From: Serinicoccus chungangensis
GTDB taxonomy: Bacteria; Actinomycetota; Actinomycetes; Actinomycetales; Dermatophilaceae
Length of the DNA: 64,000 bases
Assembly (NCBI RefSeq): GCF_001483745.1
Contig: NZ_LQBL01000022.1
Span: 62,001 to 126,000 of the forward strand
Reading direction: 5' to 3'
Part shown: piece by piece, positions 39,204 to 50,701 of the stretch
Position numbering within the stretch: the stretch's first letter is position 1
Layout: every line of letters begins with the position of its first letter
Translations under genes and position numbers: made by a program
The notes under the pieces: generated by a model
What the model was told of the DNA's origin: nothing
Databases searched by the model: none
What the model saw: only the letters and a program-made list of their open reading frames with translations

Positions 39204-40610
39204 GTGACCGCTCACCCGCAGGAGGGATACCTGGACCGTCGCTCGCCCCGGGGGCGGACGATGCTCGCGGCGGTGACAGTCGGGTCGGGCGTGGCGATCC
39301 TGGACGGCTCCATCGTCAACGTGGCCCTGCGCACCATCGGGGAGGACCTCGGGGCCACCCTGCCGCAGCTGCAGTGGGTCATCGGTGGCTACCTGCTCTC
39401 GCTCGCCTCGCTCGTCCTGGTCGCCGGCGCCCTGGGCGACCGGCTCGGCCGGCGTCGGGTCTACCTCGTCGGGATGACCTGGTTCCTGCTCGCCTCGGCC
39501 CTGTGCGCGCTCGCCCAGGACCCGGCCCAGCTCATCGCGGCGCGCCTCGTCCAGGGCGTGGGTGCGGCGCTGCTCACCCCGGGTGCCCTCGCGCTGATCC
39601 AGGCGAGCTACGCCCCCGGTGACCGGGCGCCCGCCATCGGCACCTGGGCCGGCGTGTCCGGCATCGCGGCGGCCATCGGTCCGCTGGTCGGCGGCGCCAT
39701 CGTCGACACCGCGAGCTGGCGGTGGATCTTCGCGATCAACATCCCGCTGTGCGTCGTGGTCATCGCCCTGGCCGCCTGGTCGGCCCCGGAGAGCAAGGAC
39801 GTGGAGTCGACCGGCAGGTTCGACCTGGTGGGCTCGGCGCTCGTCGTCGTCGGGCTCGCCGCCTCGACCTGGGCGCTCACGACCGCCGCCGAGGCGCCGA
39901 CGGCCGCGCTCGCCGTGGCGTGGGTGGTGACCGCCCTGGCGGCGGCCGGCTTCCTCGCGTGGAGCCGGAGCGCGGCGCACCCGCTGGTGCCCCTGCACCT
40001 CTTCGGCTCGCGGGTCTTCTCCGCGGCCAACGCCATGACCCTGCTGGTCTACGGCGCCCTCGGGGTGGTCATGCTCTTCGTCGTCATCCAGCTGCAGGTG
40101 ACCTCCGGGTGGTCGGCCACGGCGTCCGGGCTCGCCGGGCTGCCGGTCACCGTGGCGCTGCTGCTGCTCTCCACCCGGGCGGCCGCGCTCGCCGACCGCA
40201 TCGGGCCGCGCGTCCCCATGACGGTGGGGCCGCTGGTCTGCGCCCTGGGCACGCTGCTCATGGTGGGGATCGGCCGGGACACCGGCTGGGGCGGGGTCCT
40301 GCCGGGGATGGTGGTGTTCGCGCTCGGGCTGGCGCTGCTCGTCTCCCCGCTCACCGCCGCGGTGCTCGCCGCGGTCGCGGACCGGTATGCCGGCCTGGCC
40401 AGCGGCATCAACAACGCCGTCGCCCGCACCGGGTCGCTCCTCGCGGTGGCCGCGCTGCCGGCGCTGGTGGGCCTGTCCGGCACGGACTACGCCGATCCGG
40501 TGGCCTTCACCGGCGGCTACCGGTGGGCGATGCTCATCTGCACCGCGCTGCTCGCCGGTGGCGGCGTCATCAGCTGGTTCGGGCTGCGGCCGGGACCCAC
40601 CCGCGCCTGA
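39204..40610 (+). CDS. DHA2-family MFS drug exporter
   Basis: About 468 residues with roughly 14 hydrophobic helices. Motifs of drug:H+ antiporter-2 proteins are clear: ILDGSIVNVALRTIGEDL in helix 1, GDRLGRRRVYLVG, and GPLVGGAIVDTASWRWIFAINIP (motif C and the WRWIF loop). The drug is unknown. GTG 39204 has TACGCT (39192-39197) six bases upstream, suggesting a leaderless mRNA. Convergent with ligA 19 bases downstream. Confidence 0.9.
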   Translation: MTAHPQEGYLDRRSPRGRTMLAAVTVGSGVAILDGSIVNVALRTIGEDLGATLPQLQWVIGGYLLSLASLVLVAGALGDRLGRRRVYLVGMTWFLLASALCALAQDPAQLIAARLVQGVGAALLTPGALALIQASYAPGDRAPAIGTWAGVSGIAAAIGPLVGGAIVDTASWRWIFAINIPLCVVVIALAAWSAPESKDVESTGRFDLVGSALVVVGLAASTWALTTAAEAPTAALAVAWVVTALAAAGFLAWSRSAAHPLVPLHLFGSRVFSAANAMTLLVYGALGVVMLFVVIQLQVTSGWSATASGLAGLPVTVALLLLSTRAAALADRIGPRVPMTVGPLVCALGTLLMVGIGRDTGWGGVLPGMVVFALGLALLVSPLTAAVLAAVADRYAGLASGINNAVARTGSLLAVAALPALVGLSGTDYADPVAFTGGYRWAMLICTALLAGGGVISWFGLRPGPTRA

Positions 40611-40629
40611 GCGCTCCTCCCCCTGCCGC

Positions 40630-42897
<2,268 letters not shown>

Positions 42898-43500
42898 TCA
42901 GCGGGTGCTCTTGAAGTAGGCCGTCGACTCCTTCCTCCACAGGAGGAAGACGATGACGGCCGCCAGCACCGCGCCGAGCAGCGACAGGATGGTGTTGATC
43001 GTGCCCCCGGCTGCCGAGCCCGGCATCATGCTCGTCCCCAGCAGGCCGATGAGGGTCGTGACGACGTTGATGACCCCGAGGATCGTGGCGACGATGCGGG
43101 CCCAGCTCTTCCCCTTGCCGTTGAAGAAGCCGAGGAGGAACCAGATGGCGGCGACGACGATGCCCGAGATCAGGCCGATGATCGGCGCGCCGGACACGGT
43201 GGCGTCGACGACGGCGGGGTCGACCGGCTGGCCGCTGGCCTCGAGCTGCGACTCGACCGCAGCACGGAGCTGGTCCTCAGGCGTCGCGAGCGCGAGAACC
43301 CCGCTGATCAGCGAGAGCGCACCGCCGGCGTACATGAGCTTCTCCGCCAGCCCCACCGGCTGCGGCTTCGCGACGGCGCCCGCCGGGGCTCCGCCGTGCG
43401 CGCCGTGGGTGTCGTAGCTCGGCGCCGCCTGGTAGCCGCCCTCGTGCTGCGGTGCGTTCGGGTCGTGGTGCGGGTCCTCGTGACCCGGGTTCTGTGACAT
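42898..43500 (-). CDS. Membrane protein of unknown function
   Basis: 200 residues. A disordered His- and Pro-rich N-terminus (GHEDPHHDPNAPQHEGG) is followed by four hydrophobic helices near residues 52-70, 98-125, 130-155 and 165-190. The sequence is a common actinobacterial architecture without an assigned role. ATG 43500 follows AAGGGGAGA. A strong stem-loop over the ligA start follows the stop codon. Confidence 0.75.
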   Translation of the reverse strand: MSQNPGHEDPHHDPNAPQHEGGYQAAPSYDTHGAHGGAPAGAVAKPQPVGLAEKLMYAGGALSLISGVLALATPEDQLRAAVESQLEASGQPVDPAVVDATVSGAPIIGLISGIVVAAIWFLLGFFNGKGKSWARIVATILGVINVVTTLIGLLGTSMMPGSAAGGTINTILSLLGAVLAAVIVFLLWRKESTAYFKSTR

Positions 43501-43567
43501 GTCTCCCCTTTTCGTGGGCGTGCCGGACGCACGCGTGACGCGGACACCCTAGCGGGGCTGGAGTGAC

Positions 43568-44554
43568 TTATGCGACAGCCGTCTCGGCGAGCCTGAGCGC
43601 AGCCTGGGAGAGCGACCGCGTGACCTGTCGCGCTCCGGCCGGGCTGGCCGAGGCCAGGCCGCAGGCCGGCGTGAGGGCGACGTCGGCCAGCGAGGCGACC
43701 GGCAGCCCGGACTCGTGCCACCGCCGCAGCAGCGGCTCGAGCGGGTCGGCCGCGGCCGGGTCGAGCCCCGCCCAGAGCCGGCAGCCGTCCTCGACCGCCG
43801 CCGCGACCTGCTCGAACCTCCCCCTCCCGACCTGCGCCAGGTCCACGGCGACGAACCCCGCACCGGCATCGGCGAGCACGTCGACCGGCGGGTCGGCAGC
43901 GCAGGTGTGCACCCCGCATACCTGCGCGGCGGGCTGGTCGAGCACCTGCCGCAGCGCGGTCACCACCTCGCCCCGCTCGGGCGTGCGCAGCACGCGGTAG
44001 CCCGACTCGGACCGGATCCTCCCGAGGAGCACGGAGGTGAGCGACGGCTCGTCCACCTGCAGGACCAGCTCGGCACCCGGGACCAGGCGCTGCACCCGGC
44101 CCAGGTAGGCGCCCACCCCTTCGGAGAGCGAGGCCACCACGTCCCGGGTCGCGCCCGGGTCGTCGAGCACCCGGTCGCCCAGCGGTCGCCACAGCGACGC
44201 GGCCAGGGTCCACGGCCCGGCGACCTGCACCTTGAGCGGCCCGGCATAGCCGTCGAGGGCCTCGGCGAGCTCGTCGAGGTCCTGGGTCAGCAGCGAGGCG
44301 GCGCGCTCGGCGTCCCGACCGGGCCGGTCGACCAGACGCCAGCCCTGCGGCTGCAGGTCCACCGGCAGGTCCACGAGCAGGTGGGCCGCGCGCCCCACCA
44401 GGTCGGCCCCGGGCCCCCGGGCGGGCAGCTCGGGCAGGTAGGGCACGGCCCGCACCCCCTCCGGTGCGTCGCCGGCGAGCTCGCCGGCGACCACCCGCAG
44501 CGCCTCGCGCACGTCGGTGCCGGGCCAGGATCCGATACCGGTGACGTCGACCAC
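43568..44554 (-). CDS. MetE-like cobalamin-independent methionine synthase domain protein
   Basis: About 328 residues, corresponding to the C-terminal catalytic barrel of MetE only (~750 residues in full MetE). VTGIGSWPGTD at the start, QVDEPSL (acid residue), GVHTCA (zinc His and Cys) and LTPACGLAS (zinc Cys) keep the metal site. Core-MetE proteins of this size may use a methyl donor other than methyltetrahydrofolate. GTG 44554 is preferred because TACAGT (44562-44567) lies seven bases upstream; GTG 44563 overlaps that hexamer. Confidence 0.85.
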   Translation of the reverse strand: MVDVTGIGSWPGTDVREALRVVAGELAGDAPEGVRAVPYLPELPARGPGADLVGRAAHLLVDLPVDLQPQGWRLVDRPGRDAERAASLLTQDLDELAEALDGYAGPLKVQVAGPWTLAASLWRPLGDRVLDDPGATRDVVASLSEGVGAYLGRVQRLVPGAELVLQVDEPSLTSVLLGRIRSESGYRVLRTPERGEVVTALRQVLDQPAAQVCGVHTCAADPPVDVLADAGAGFVAVDLAQVGRGRFEQVAAAVEDGCRLWAGLDPAAADPLEPLLRRWHESGLPVASLADVALTPACGLASASPAGARQVTRSLSQAALRLAETAVA

Positions 44555-44602
44555 GCCGCTCACTGTAGGCGGTGGTGACGGGCGGCAGGGACCAGGCGCG
44601 GG

Positions 44603-45721
44603 TCAGGCCCGCCCGGTCGAGGCGATGGTGGCCGACCCGACCACGCGGGTGCCGTCGTAGAGCACGACCGACTGGCCGGGGGCGACCCCCCGGACCCGTT
44701 CGGCCAGACGCACCGTCACCCGCTCCGGTATGCCGTCGTCGCCGTCCGCGTGCACGTCCACCCGGGCCGGGTACTCCCGGCCGTGCGCCCGGATCTGCGC
44801 GCCGAGGGCGACCTCGCCGACCGGCGCCGGGCCGCACCAGCGCAGGTGGTCGCCCTCGACGACGTCGACCCCGAGCAGCTCCTCCGGGCCGACGACGACG
44901 GTGTTGGAACGGGTGTCCGTGGACACGACGTAGCGCGGCCGGCCGTCGGCGGCGGGGACCTTCAGCCCCAGCCCCCGACGCTGCCCCACCGTGTAGCCGT
45001 GCGCTCCCCCGTGCTCACCCACGACCTCGCCGTCGCTGTCGACGATCGGGCCGGGGGCCGTGCCGAGGCGCTGGGCGAGGTAGCCGCGGGTGTCGCCGTC
45101 GGCGATGAAGCAGATGTCGTGGCTGTCCGGCTTCTTCGCGACGGAGAAGCCCCGCTCGCGGGCCTCCTCGCGGATCTGCGGCTTGGTCGTGTCGCCGAGC
45201 GGGAAGAAGCTGCGGGCGAGCTGGTCGGCGTCGAGCACCCCGAGCACGTAGGACTGGTCCTTGGCCGGGTCGACCGCCCGGTGCAGCTCGCGCCGCACCC
45301 CGCCGGGCGCCCCGGCGTCGGCGACCTCCTCGACCTGCGCGTAGTGGCCGGTGGCGACGGCGTCGAAGCCGAGCGCGAGAGCCTTGTCCAGCAGTGCCGC
45401 GAACTTGATCTTCTCGTTGCAGCGCAGGCAGGGGTTGGGGGTGCGGCCGGCGGCGTACTCCGCGGCGAAGTCCTCGACCACGTCCTCCCGGAACCGCTGC
45501 GCCATGTCCCAGACGTAGAAGGGGATGCCGAGCCGGTCGGCGACCCGGCGGGCGTCGCCGGCGTCCTCAATGGTGCAGCAGCCGCGGGCCGACTCGCGCA
45601 GGGTGGCCGCGGACTGGGCGAGCGCCAGGTGCACCCCCACGACCTCGTGCCCGGCGTCGAGCATCCGGGCGGCGGCGACCGCCGAGTCGACCCCGCCGCT
45701 CATCGCGGCGACGACGCGCAT
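44603..45721 (-). CDS. mnmA: tRNA-specific 2-thiouridylase
   Basis: Thiolates uridine 34 of tRNA Lys, Glu and Gln with sulfur from a cysteine desulfurase. N-terminal PP-loop [12 protein letters not shown], the catalytic [12 protein letters not shown] (Cys nucleophile), the partner cysteine in SHDICFI, and C-terminal beta barrel. 372 residues. ATG 45721 overlaps the iscS stop codon by one base (TGATG), so the sulfur donor and acceptor genes are translationally coupled. Confidence 0.96.
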   Translation of the reverse strand: MRVVAAMSGGVDSAVAAARMLDAGHEVVGVHLALAQSAATLRESARGCCTIEDAGDARRVADRLGIPFYVWDMAQRFREDVVEDFAAEYAAGRTPNPCLRCNEKIKFAALLDKALALGFDAVATGHYAQVEEVADAGAPGGVRRELHRAVDPAKDQSYVLGVLDADQLARSFFPLGDTTKPQIREEARERGFSVAKKPDSHDICFIADGDTRGYLAQRLGTAPGPIVDSDGEVVGEHGGAHGYTVGQRRGLGLKVPAADGRPRYVVSTDTRSNTVVVGPEELLGVDVVEGDHLRWCGPAPVGEVALGAQIRAHGREYPARVDVHADGDDGIPERVTVRLAERVRGVAPGQSVVLYDGTRVVGSATIASTGRA

Positions 45722-46950
45722 CAGGCGCTCCTGCGCGTCTGCGAGCCCGCGGCCGCGGCATGGGCGCGCCGGGCGCGCTCCAGGGCCGGCGGCAGCGCGG
45801 CGAGGACGGCGTCGACGTCGGCCTGGGTGGAGCCGTGGCCGAGGGTCATCCGCAGCGCGCCGGCCGCCTCCTGCTCGGGCACCCCCATGGCCAGCAGCAC
45901 GTGGCTCGGCCGGGGCACCCCGGCCTGGCACGCGGACCCGGTCGAGCAGGCGACTCCCGCCGCGTCCAGCAGGTAGAGCAGCGAGTCCCCCTCGCAGTCG
46001 GCGACCCGCAGGTGGACGTTGCCCGCGAGGCGACCGGCGGTGTCGGCGGGGGTCCACGGCCCCGAGACGGTGATGCCCGGGTCGAGCGCGAGCGCGCCGG
46101 TGACGAGCGCGTCCCGTAGCCCGGCGAGGTATGCCGCGTGCTCGGCCTGGTGCTGCGCCGCATGGGTGACCGCCACCGCGAGCCCGGCGATCGCCGGGGT
46201 GTCGAGGGTGCCCGAGCGCAGGCCCCGCTCCTGTCCCCCGCCGTGGGTGAGCGGCACCGGCGCCTGGTCGCGGCCCGCGGTGAGCACCCCGACGCCGAGG
46301 GGCCCGCCGACCTTGTGGCCGGTGACGACCCCCAGGTCGACCCGGGAGAGGTCGAGCGGGACCTGGCCGAGGGCCTGGACGGCGTCGGAGTGGAACGGGA
46401 TGCCGTGCTCCCGGGCCACCGCGGCGAGCGCGGGCACCGGGGCGACCGTGCCCACCTCGTTGTTGGCCCACATGACGCTGACCAGCGCCACGGTCGCAGG
46501 GCCGCCGTCCGCGTCCAGCGCGGCGGCCAGGGCGTCGGGGGTCACCACACCCTCCGCGTCCGGCTCGACCCAGGTGACCCGCGCGCCCTCGTGCGCCACG
46601 AGGTGCTCGACCGGGTCGAGGACGGCGTGGTGCTCGGTCCCGGCGACGACGAGGCGGTCACGGGCGGGGTCGGCCGCGCGGCGTGCGGCATACGTGCCCT
46701 TGACCGCGAGGTTGTCGGCCTCGGTGCCGCCGGAGGTGAAGACGACCTCCGAGGGACGCACCCCGAGGGCCTGCGCGACCTGCTCGCGGGACTCCTCGAC
46801 GACCCGGCGCGCGCGGCGGCCGGGGTCGTGCAGCGAGCTGGCGTTGCCGGTCTGCCGCATCTCGCGGGCGACCACCTCGACCACCTCGTCCAGGACGGGC
46901 GTCGTGGCGGCGTGGTCGAGGTAGACGCGGGCAGGTGCGGGCACAGACAT
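45721..46950 (-). CDS. iscS: Cysteine desulfurase (NifS/IscS family)
   Basis: PLP fold-type I enzyme producing persulfide from cysteine. [10 protein letters not shown] starts the fold, [14 protein letters not shown] binds PLP, the PLP lysine is in [14 protein letters not shown], and the catalytic cysteine is in [13 protein letters not shown]. 409 residues. TAGACT lies about ten bases before the ATG, indicating a very short leader. Operon partner mnmA indicates a role in tRNA thiolation. Confidence 0.95.
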   Translation of the reverse strand: MSVPAPARVYLDHAATTPVLDEVVEVVAREMRQTGNASSLHDPGRRARRVVEESREQVAQALGVRPSEVVFTSGGTEADNLAVKGTYAARRAADPARDRLVVAGTEHHAVLDPVEHLVAHEGARVTWVEPDAEGVVTPDALAAALDADGGPATVALVSVMWANNEVGTVAPVPALAAVAREHGIPFHSDAVQALGQVPLDLSRVDLGVVTGHKVGGPLGVGVLTAGRDQAPVPLTHGGGQERGLRSGTLDTPAIAGLAVAVTHAAQHQAEHAAYLAGLRDALVTGALALDPGITVSGPWTPADTAGRLAGNVHLRVADCEGDSLLYLLDAAGVACSTGSACQAGVPRPSHVLLAMGVPEQEAAGALRMTLGHGSTQADVDAVLAALPPALERARRAHAAAAGSQTRRSA

Positions 46951-47017
46951 GACGGGACCCAGTCTACGAGCGGTCCGACGGCGCTCGGGCAACGCGGACC
47001 GTCGGCCGGACGGGGGC

Positions 47018-47974
47018 TCAGCCCTTGTTCTGCTGCACCTTGTCGGCCGCCTGCGGCAGGATGGTGAAGAGGTCACCGACGACGCCGAAGTCGACGAGCT
47101 CGAAGATCGGCGCCTCGGCGTCCTTGTTGACCGCCACGATCGTCTTGGACGTCTGCATGCCGGCGCGGTGCTGGATCGCGCCGGAGATGCCGGCCGCGAC
47201 GTAGAGCTGCGGGCTGACCGAGACACCGGTCTGGCCGACCTGGTGGGAGTGCGGGTACCACCCGGCGTCCACGGCCGCCCGCGAGGCACCCACGGCCGCA
47301 CCGAGCGCGTCGGCGAAGGCCTCGACCGGGCCGAAGTCACCGCCCGTGCCGCGCCCGCCGGACACCACGATCGCGGCCTCGGTGAGCGAGGGCCGGCCGG
47401 ACTTCTCCTTGGCCGTGCGCGACGTCACCCGCGCCGCGCGGGCGACCTCGGAGACCTCCGTGGTGACCGTCTCCTCGGCCGGGGTGGCGGCCGACTCCTC
47501 GGCGGGGATGCTGTTGGGCTTGACGGTGATGATGGGGGTGCCGGTGCCCACCTGCGCGGCGACGGTGTAGCTGCCGGCGAAGACCGACTTCGTCACCCGC
47601 AGCCCGCCGTCGGCGCCCTCGACGTCGACGGCGTCGGTGATGACCCCGGAGCCGGTCTTGATGGCGAGGCGGCCGGCGACCTCCTTGGCGTCGTTGGTGG
47701 AGGCGACCAGCACGGCAGCCGGCGAGGTGCGCCCGACCAGGTCGGCCAGCAGCTCGGCGACCGGGGCGACGAGGTGGTCGGTGTAGACGGCGTCGTCCGC
47801 GAGGTAGACCTTCGCCGCGCCGAAGCGGGCCAGGGTCTCCTTCGCCGCGGCATACCCCTGCCCGACGAAGACGGCCGAGGGCTCGCCGAGGCGGCGCGCC
47901 ACGGTGAGCATCTCGGCGGTGGTCTTGCGGACGTCACCGTCGACGTGGTCGACCAGGACGAGGACTTCACTCAT
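47018..47974 (-). CDS. etfA: Electron transfer flavoprotein subunit alpha
   Basis: 318 residues. The N-terminal adenine-nucleotide-hydrolase-like fold is followed by the C-terminal FAD domain with [32 protein letters not shown], and [15 protein letters not shown]. With EtfB it carries electrons from acyl-CoA dehydrogenases to the quinone pool. 36 bases separate it from etfB. Confidence 0.96.
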   Translation of the reverse strand: MSEVLVLVDHVDGDVRKTTAEMLTVARRLGEPSAVFVGQGYAAAKETLARFGAAKVYLADDAVYTDHLVAPVAELLADLVGRTSPAAVLVASTNDAKEVAGRLAIKTGSGVITDAVDVEGADGGLRVTKSVFAGSYTVAAQVGTGTPIITVKPNSIPAEESAATPAEETVTTEVSEVARAARVTSRTAKEKSGRPSLTEAAIVVSGGRGTGGDFGPVEAFADALGAAVGASRAAVDAGWYPHSHQVGQTGVSVSPQLYVAAGISGAIQHRAGMQTSKTIVAVNKDAEAPIFELVDFGVVGDLFTILPQAADKVQQNKG

Positions 47975-48010
47975 GTCAGCAGGCTCCTTGGTATGTCGTG
48001 TCCGGTCGGG

Positions 48011-48790
48011 TCAGGCGAGCCGGCGGCCGGCCAGGAAGTCGGCGAGCGCCTCGCCGCCCTGGCCCTCGTCGGTGACGACCTCGCCGGCCTCGCGCGGCGG
48101 GCGGGCCTGCGTCTCCTCGACGCGCGCCCACGCGGCGTCCAGGCCGACCTGGGAGGGGTCGACGCCGAGGTCGGCCAGGCTCCAGGTCTGCACGGGCTTC
48201 TTCTTGGCGGCCATGATCCCCTTGAACGAGGGGTAGCGCGGCTCGTTGATCTGGTCGGTGACCGACACCACGGCCGGCAGGTCGGCCTCCACGGTCTCGG
48301 AGAAGGACTCGTTGTCGCGGCGGATGCGCACGTGACCGCCCTCGACGGTCAGCTCGGAGGCGAAGGTCACCTGGGGCAGGCCGAGCCGCTCGGCCAGCAT
48401 CGCGGGGACGACCGACATGACCCCGTCGGTGGAGGCCAGGCCGGTGAGCACGAGGTCGACGTCGCCGCACTTCCTCACCGCCTCGGCCAGCACCAGCGAG
48501 GTCGCCACGGCGTCCGAGCCGGCGATGGCCTCGTCCAGCACGTGGACCCCCTGGTGGGCCCCCATCTGCAGGCTCTTCTTGATCGCTGTCGCGGCGTCCT
48601 CGGGACCCACGGTGAGCACGGTGACCTCGCCCTCACCGGCCTCGACGATCTTCAGCGCCTCCTCGACGGCATACTCGTCCAGCTCGGAGAGGAGCCCGTC
48701 CACGCCCTCACGGTCGGTGGTGCGGTCGGACTCGAAGCCGCGGTCGCCCTGGGCGTCCGGCACGTACTTCACACAGACGACGATGTTCAC
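48011..48790 (-). CDS. etfB: Electron transfer flavoprotein subunit beta
   Basis: 259 residues beginning NIVVCVKYVPD and containing DEYAVEEALKI, LTGLASTDGVMSVVPAMLAERLGLPQ and a VVSVTDQINEPRYPSFKGIMAAKKK signature, which is diagnostic of the beta subunit. GTG 48790 follows GAGGACG. A perfect palindrome upstream (48839-48854) is a likely operator for the etfBA operon. Confidence 0.96.
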   Translation of the reverse strand: MNIVVCVKYVPDAQGDRGFESDRTTDREGVDGLLSELDEYAVEEALKIVEAGEGEVTVLTVGPEDAATAIKKSLQMGAHQGVHVLDEAIAGSDAVATSLVLAEAVRKCGDVDLVLTGLASTDGVMSVVPAMLAERLGLPQVTFASELTVEGGHVRIRRDNESFSETVEADLPAVVSVTDQINEPRYPSFKGIMAAKKKPVQTWSLADLGVDPSQVGLDAAWARVEETQARPPREAGEVVTDEGQGGEALADFLAGRRLA

Positions 48791-48838
48791 TGCTCACGTC
48801 CTCGTGGTTGTGGGTGGTCGTTGGTGCCATCTTGACAC

Positions 48839-48854
48839 TTGACGCTCGCGTCAA
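48839..48854. promoter_or_regulatory. Palindromic operator upstream of etfBA
   Basis: TTGACGC-TC-GCGTCAA is a perfect inverted repeat with seven-base arms, 49 bases before the etfB start. The left half also reads as a -35-like TTGACG on the minus strand. Its form suits a TetR-family regulator of fatty-acid oxidation; no regulator gene is in the window. Confidence 0.6.
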
Positions 48855-48998
48855 GCCAACCGGGAGGTCGCGCCGCTGACGTGACGACGGCGTCGGGTCA
48901 GCCGAAGAGGCCGGGGACCCATCCCAGGAGCACCAGGAAGACCAGCAGCACGGGGTAGAGCAGCGCGAGGGTCCAGCGTCGCCGGGCGGCCCCGGGGG

Positions 48999-49127
48999 TG
49001 AGGGGCAACCACAGGCGACGCCCGGTGGGGTCAGTAGCAACCACAAGTGACGCCCCGGGGGGTGAGGGGCAACCACAGGCGACGCCCGGTGGGGTCAGGG
49101 GCAACCACAGGCGACGCCCGGTGGGGC
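48999..49127 (-). repeat. Four tandem GCAACCAC-type repeats
   Basis: Four ~32-bp units contain GCAACCACA, then RGYGACGCC and CCGGTGGGG-like sequence. Three are nearly identical and one is diverged (GCAACCACAAGTGACGCCCC). On the minus strand they match the two copies at 16.74-16.80 kb. Confidence 0.85.
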
Positions 49128-49166
49128 TCGATGGGCCACCGAGCGCCGTGAAGGGTTGCTCCCAGA

Positions 49167-49220
49167 CCGACCGAGCGCCGGGTGTGGTTGCGCCAGCAAC
49201 CACAAGCGGCGCTCGGTCGG
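49167..49220 (-). terminator. Long two-part hairpin after the enoyl-CoA hydratase gene
   Basis: A 13-base stem (CCGACCGAGCGCC with GGCGCTCGGTCGG), a 4x4 internal loop, an eight-base stem (GTGGTTGC with GCAACCAC) and loop GCCA. Each arm is one member of the dispersed repeat family. It starts 27 bases after the hydratase stop codon and could end its transcript. Confidence 0.65.
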
Positions 49221-49246
49221 GAGAGGTGAGCGGCAGGGACGGGGGG

Positions 49247-50047
49247 TCAGCGGCCGGTGAACTCCGCCTTGCCGGGGCCCTGCTCAACGAAGGAGCGCAT
49301 GCCGATCTCGCGGTCCCTCGTCGCGAAGACGCTGGCGAACTGCATCGCCTCGATGGCCAGGCCGGTCTCGAGGTCGCCGTCCAGACCGCGGTCGACGGCC
49401 TCCTTGGCGGCCCGCAGCGCGAGGGCCGGGCCACCGACGTAGCCGCGCACCATCTCCAGCGCCGTGGCGTGCGCCTGACCGGGGTCGCAGACCCGGTCGA
49501 CCAGGCCCATCTCGAGCGCCTCGGAGGCGTCGACCATCCGGCCGGTGAAGACGAGGTCCTTGGCCCGGGCCGGGCCGACGAGCCGGGCGAGCCGCTGGCT
49601 GCCTCCCGCGCCGGGGATGACGCCGAGCAGGATCTCGGGCTGGCCCAGCCGGGCGTCCGAGGCCGCGACCCGGAAGTCGGCGCAGAGCGCCAGCTCGTTG
49701 CCGGCGCCGAGGGCATACCCCTCGATGGCGGCGACCACCGGCTTGGGGATGCGCGCGACGGCGGAGAAGCACTCCTGGATGACCGGGGCGCGCCGGACCA
49801 TGTCCGGGTAGGACATGTCCTGCATCTCCTTGATGTCGGCGCCGGCGGCGAAGACCTTCTCGCCGCCGTAGAGCACGACGGCCGCGACCTCGTCGTCGTC
49901 ACCGACCAGACGCGCCGCCTCGCCGAGGGCGTCCTGGACCTCGATCGACAGCGGGTTCATGCTCGGCCGGTCGATGCGGACGGTGGCGATGCCGTCCTCG
50001 ACCTCGATGCGGACGAGGTCGCTGGCCGTGGCGACGGTGCGGCTCAC
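49247..50047 (-). CDS. Enoyl-CoA hydratase
   Basis: 266-residue crotonase-fold hydratase. The oxyanion hole is visible in FAAGADIKEM and GNELALCADFRVAASDARLGQPEI with the catalytic glutamates (ELALCAD / GQPEILLGVIPGAGG). It acts in beta-oxidation, consistent with the etfBA genes beside it. GTG 50047 overlaps the YbjN stop codon (GTGA). Confidence 0.92.
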   Translation of the reverse strand: MSRTVATASDLVRIEVEDGIATVRIDRPSMNPLSIEVQDALGEAARLVGDDDEVAAVVLYGGEKVFAAGADIKEMQDMSYPDMVRRAPVIQECFSAVARIPKPVVAAIEGYALGAGNELALCADFRVAASDARLGQPEILLGVIPGAGGSQRLARLVGPARAKDLVFTGRMVDASEALEMGLVDRVCDPGQAHATALEMVRGYVGGPALALRAAKEAVDRGLDGDLETGLAIEAMQFASVFATRDREIGMRSFVEQGPGKAEFTGR

Positions 50048-50631
50048 GCCTGGTCCCCCGGCGTACCGCCCCCGTCGGCGGTCCCGCCGTCGGGACCCTG
50101 CTGGCCCCGGGAGCCCACGCTCAGCCACGGTCCGACCTCGGTCCCCTCGGGTGCACCCTCGGGGAGGTCGGGCTCCTCCCCGCGCTCGACCTGGGCCTTG
50201 GCGATGACGTTGCGGTGCCAGAGCTGCAGCGCCTGCAGCAGCAGGCCGGTGGCGATCTGGACCTTGGCCTTGGGCGGCTCGGAGCGGGCGATGATCTGCT
50301 CGACCGCCAGCACGAGGTTGCCGCTCGCGATGCCGGCCTTGACGAGGTTGACCCCCAGCGTCACGTCGTTGCACCCGTTGAGCCGGGTGAACAGCTCCTC
50401 GGGGACGCTGCTGGCGATCTGCCACTGGCCGTAGATGCGCATGATGTCGAACTGCTCGCCCTCGATGACCTTGACGAACAGCTTCTGCCCCTGCACCTCG
50501 AAGGCGACGTCGCCAGCCTTGTCCAGGTTGGGCGACATCTGCAGGTCCTGCAGGGCGTCGAGGACGCGACCGGTCAACGGGTGCTCCTGCGGGGGCGGCG
50601 GGAAGTTGGGCAGCGAGGTCGGATCACTCAT
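50044..50631 (-). CDS. YbjN domain-containing protein
   Basis: 195 residues. The central ~110 residues (FEVQGQKLFVKVIEGEQFDIMRIYGQW, then LNGCNDVTLGVNLVKAGI) form a YbjN/sensory-chaperone-like fold; the C-terminus is a disordered Gly-rich tail (SRGQQGPDGGTADGGGTPGDQ). The role is unknown. TACGTT (50638-50643) lies six bases before the ATG, so it is likely leaderless and divergent from glgX. Confidence 0.8.
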   Translation of the reverse strand: MSDPTSLPNFPPPPQEHPLTGRVLDALQDLQMSPNLDKAGDVAFEVQGQKLFVKVIEGEQFDIMRIYGQWQIASSVPEELFTRLNGCNDVTLGVNLVKAGIASGNLVLAVEQIIARSEPPKAKVQIATGLLLQALQLWHRNVIAKAQVERGEEPDLPEGAPEGTEVGPWLSVGSRGQQGPDGGTADGGGTPGDQA

Positions 50632-50701
50632 GGTTCCAACGTAACGGCTCGGCCCAGGTCCTGCGCAGCCCCGTCCGCCGGTGGCCCTACGCTGGGCCAC
50701 C

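Larger units (their letters stand above)
48855..49246. other. 392-bp intergenic region with repeats
   Basis: Between etfB and the enoyl-CoA hydratase. It holds four GCAACCACA-type repeats, a degenerate copy and a long hairpin. Only a hydrophobic 48-codon reading frame ending at 48898 is visible, with no believable start. Confidence 0.7.

Noticed and set aside
48898-49046. Small hydrophobic frame ending LYPVLLVFLVLLGWVPGLFG
   Set aside because: The C-terminal helix looks protein-like, but the only upstream start is a GTG inside the repeat array without SD or promoter; it may be the remnant of a small membrane gene cut by the repeats.
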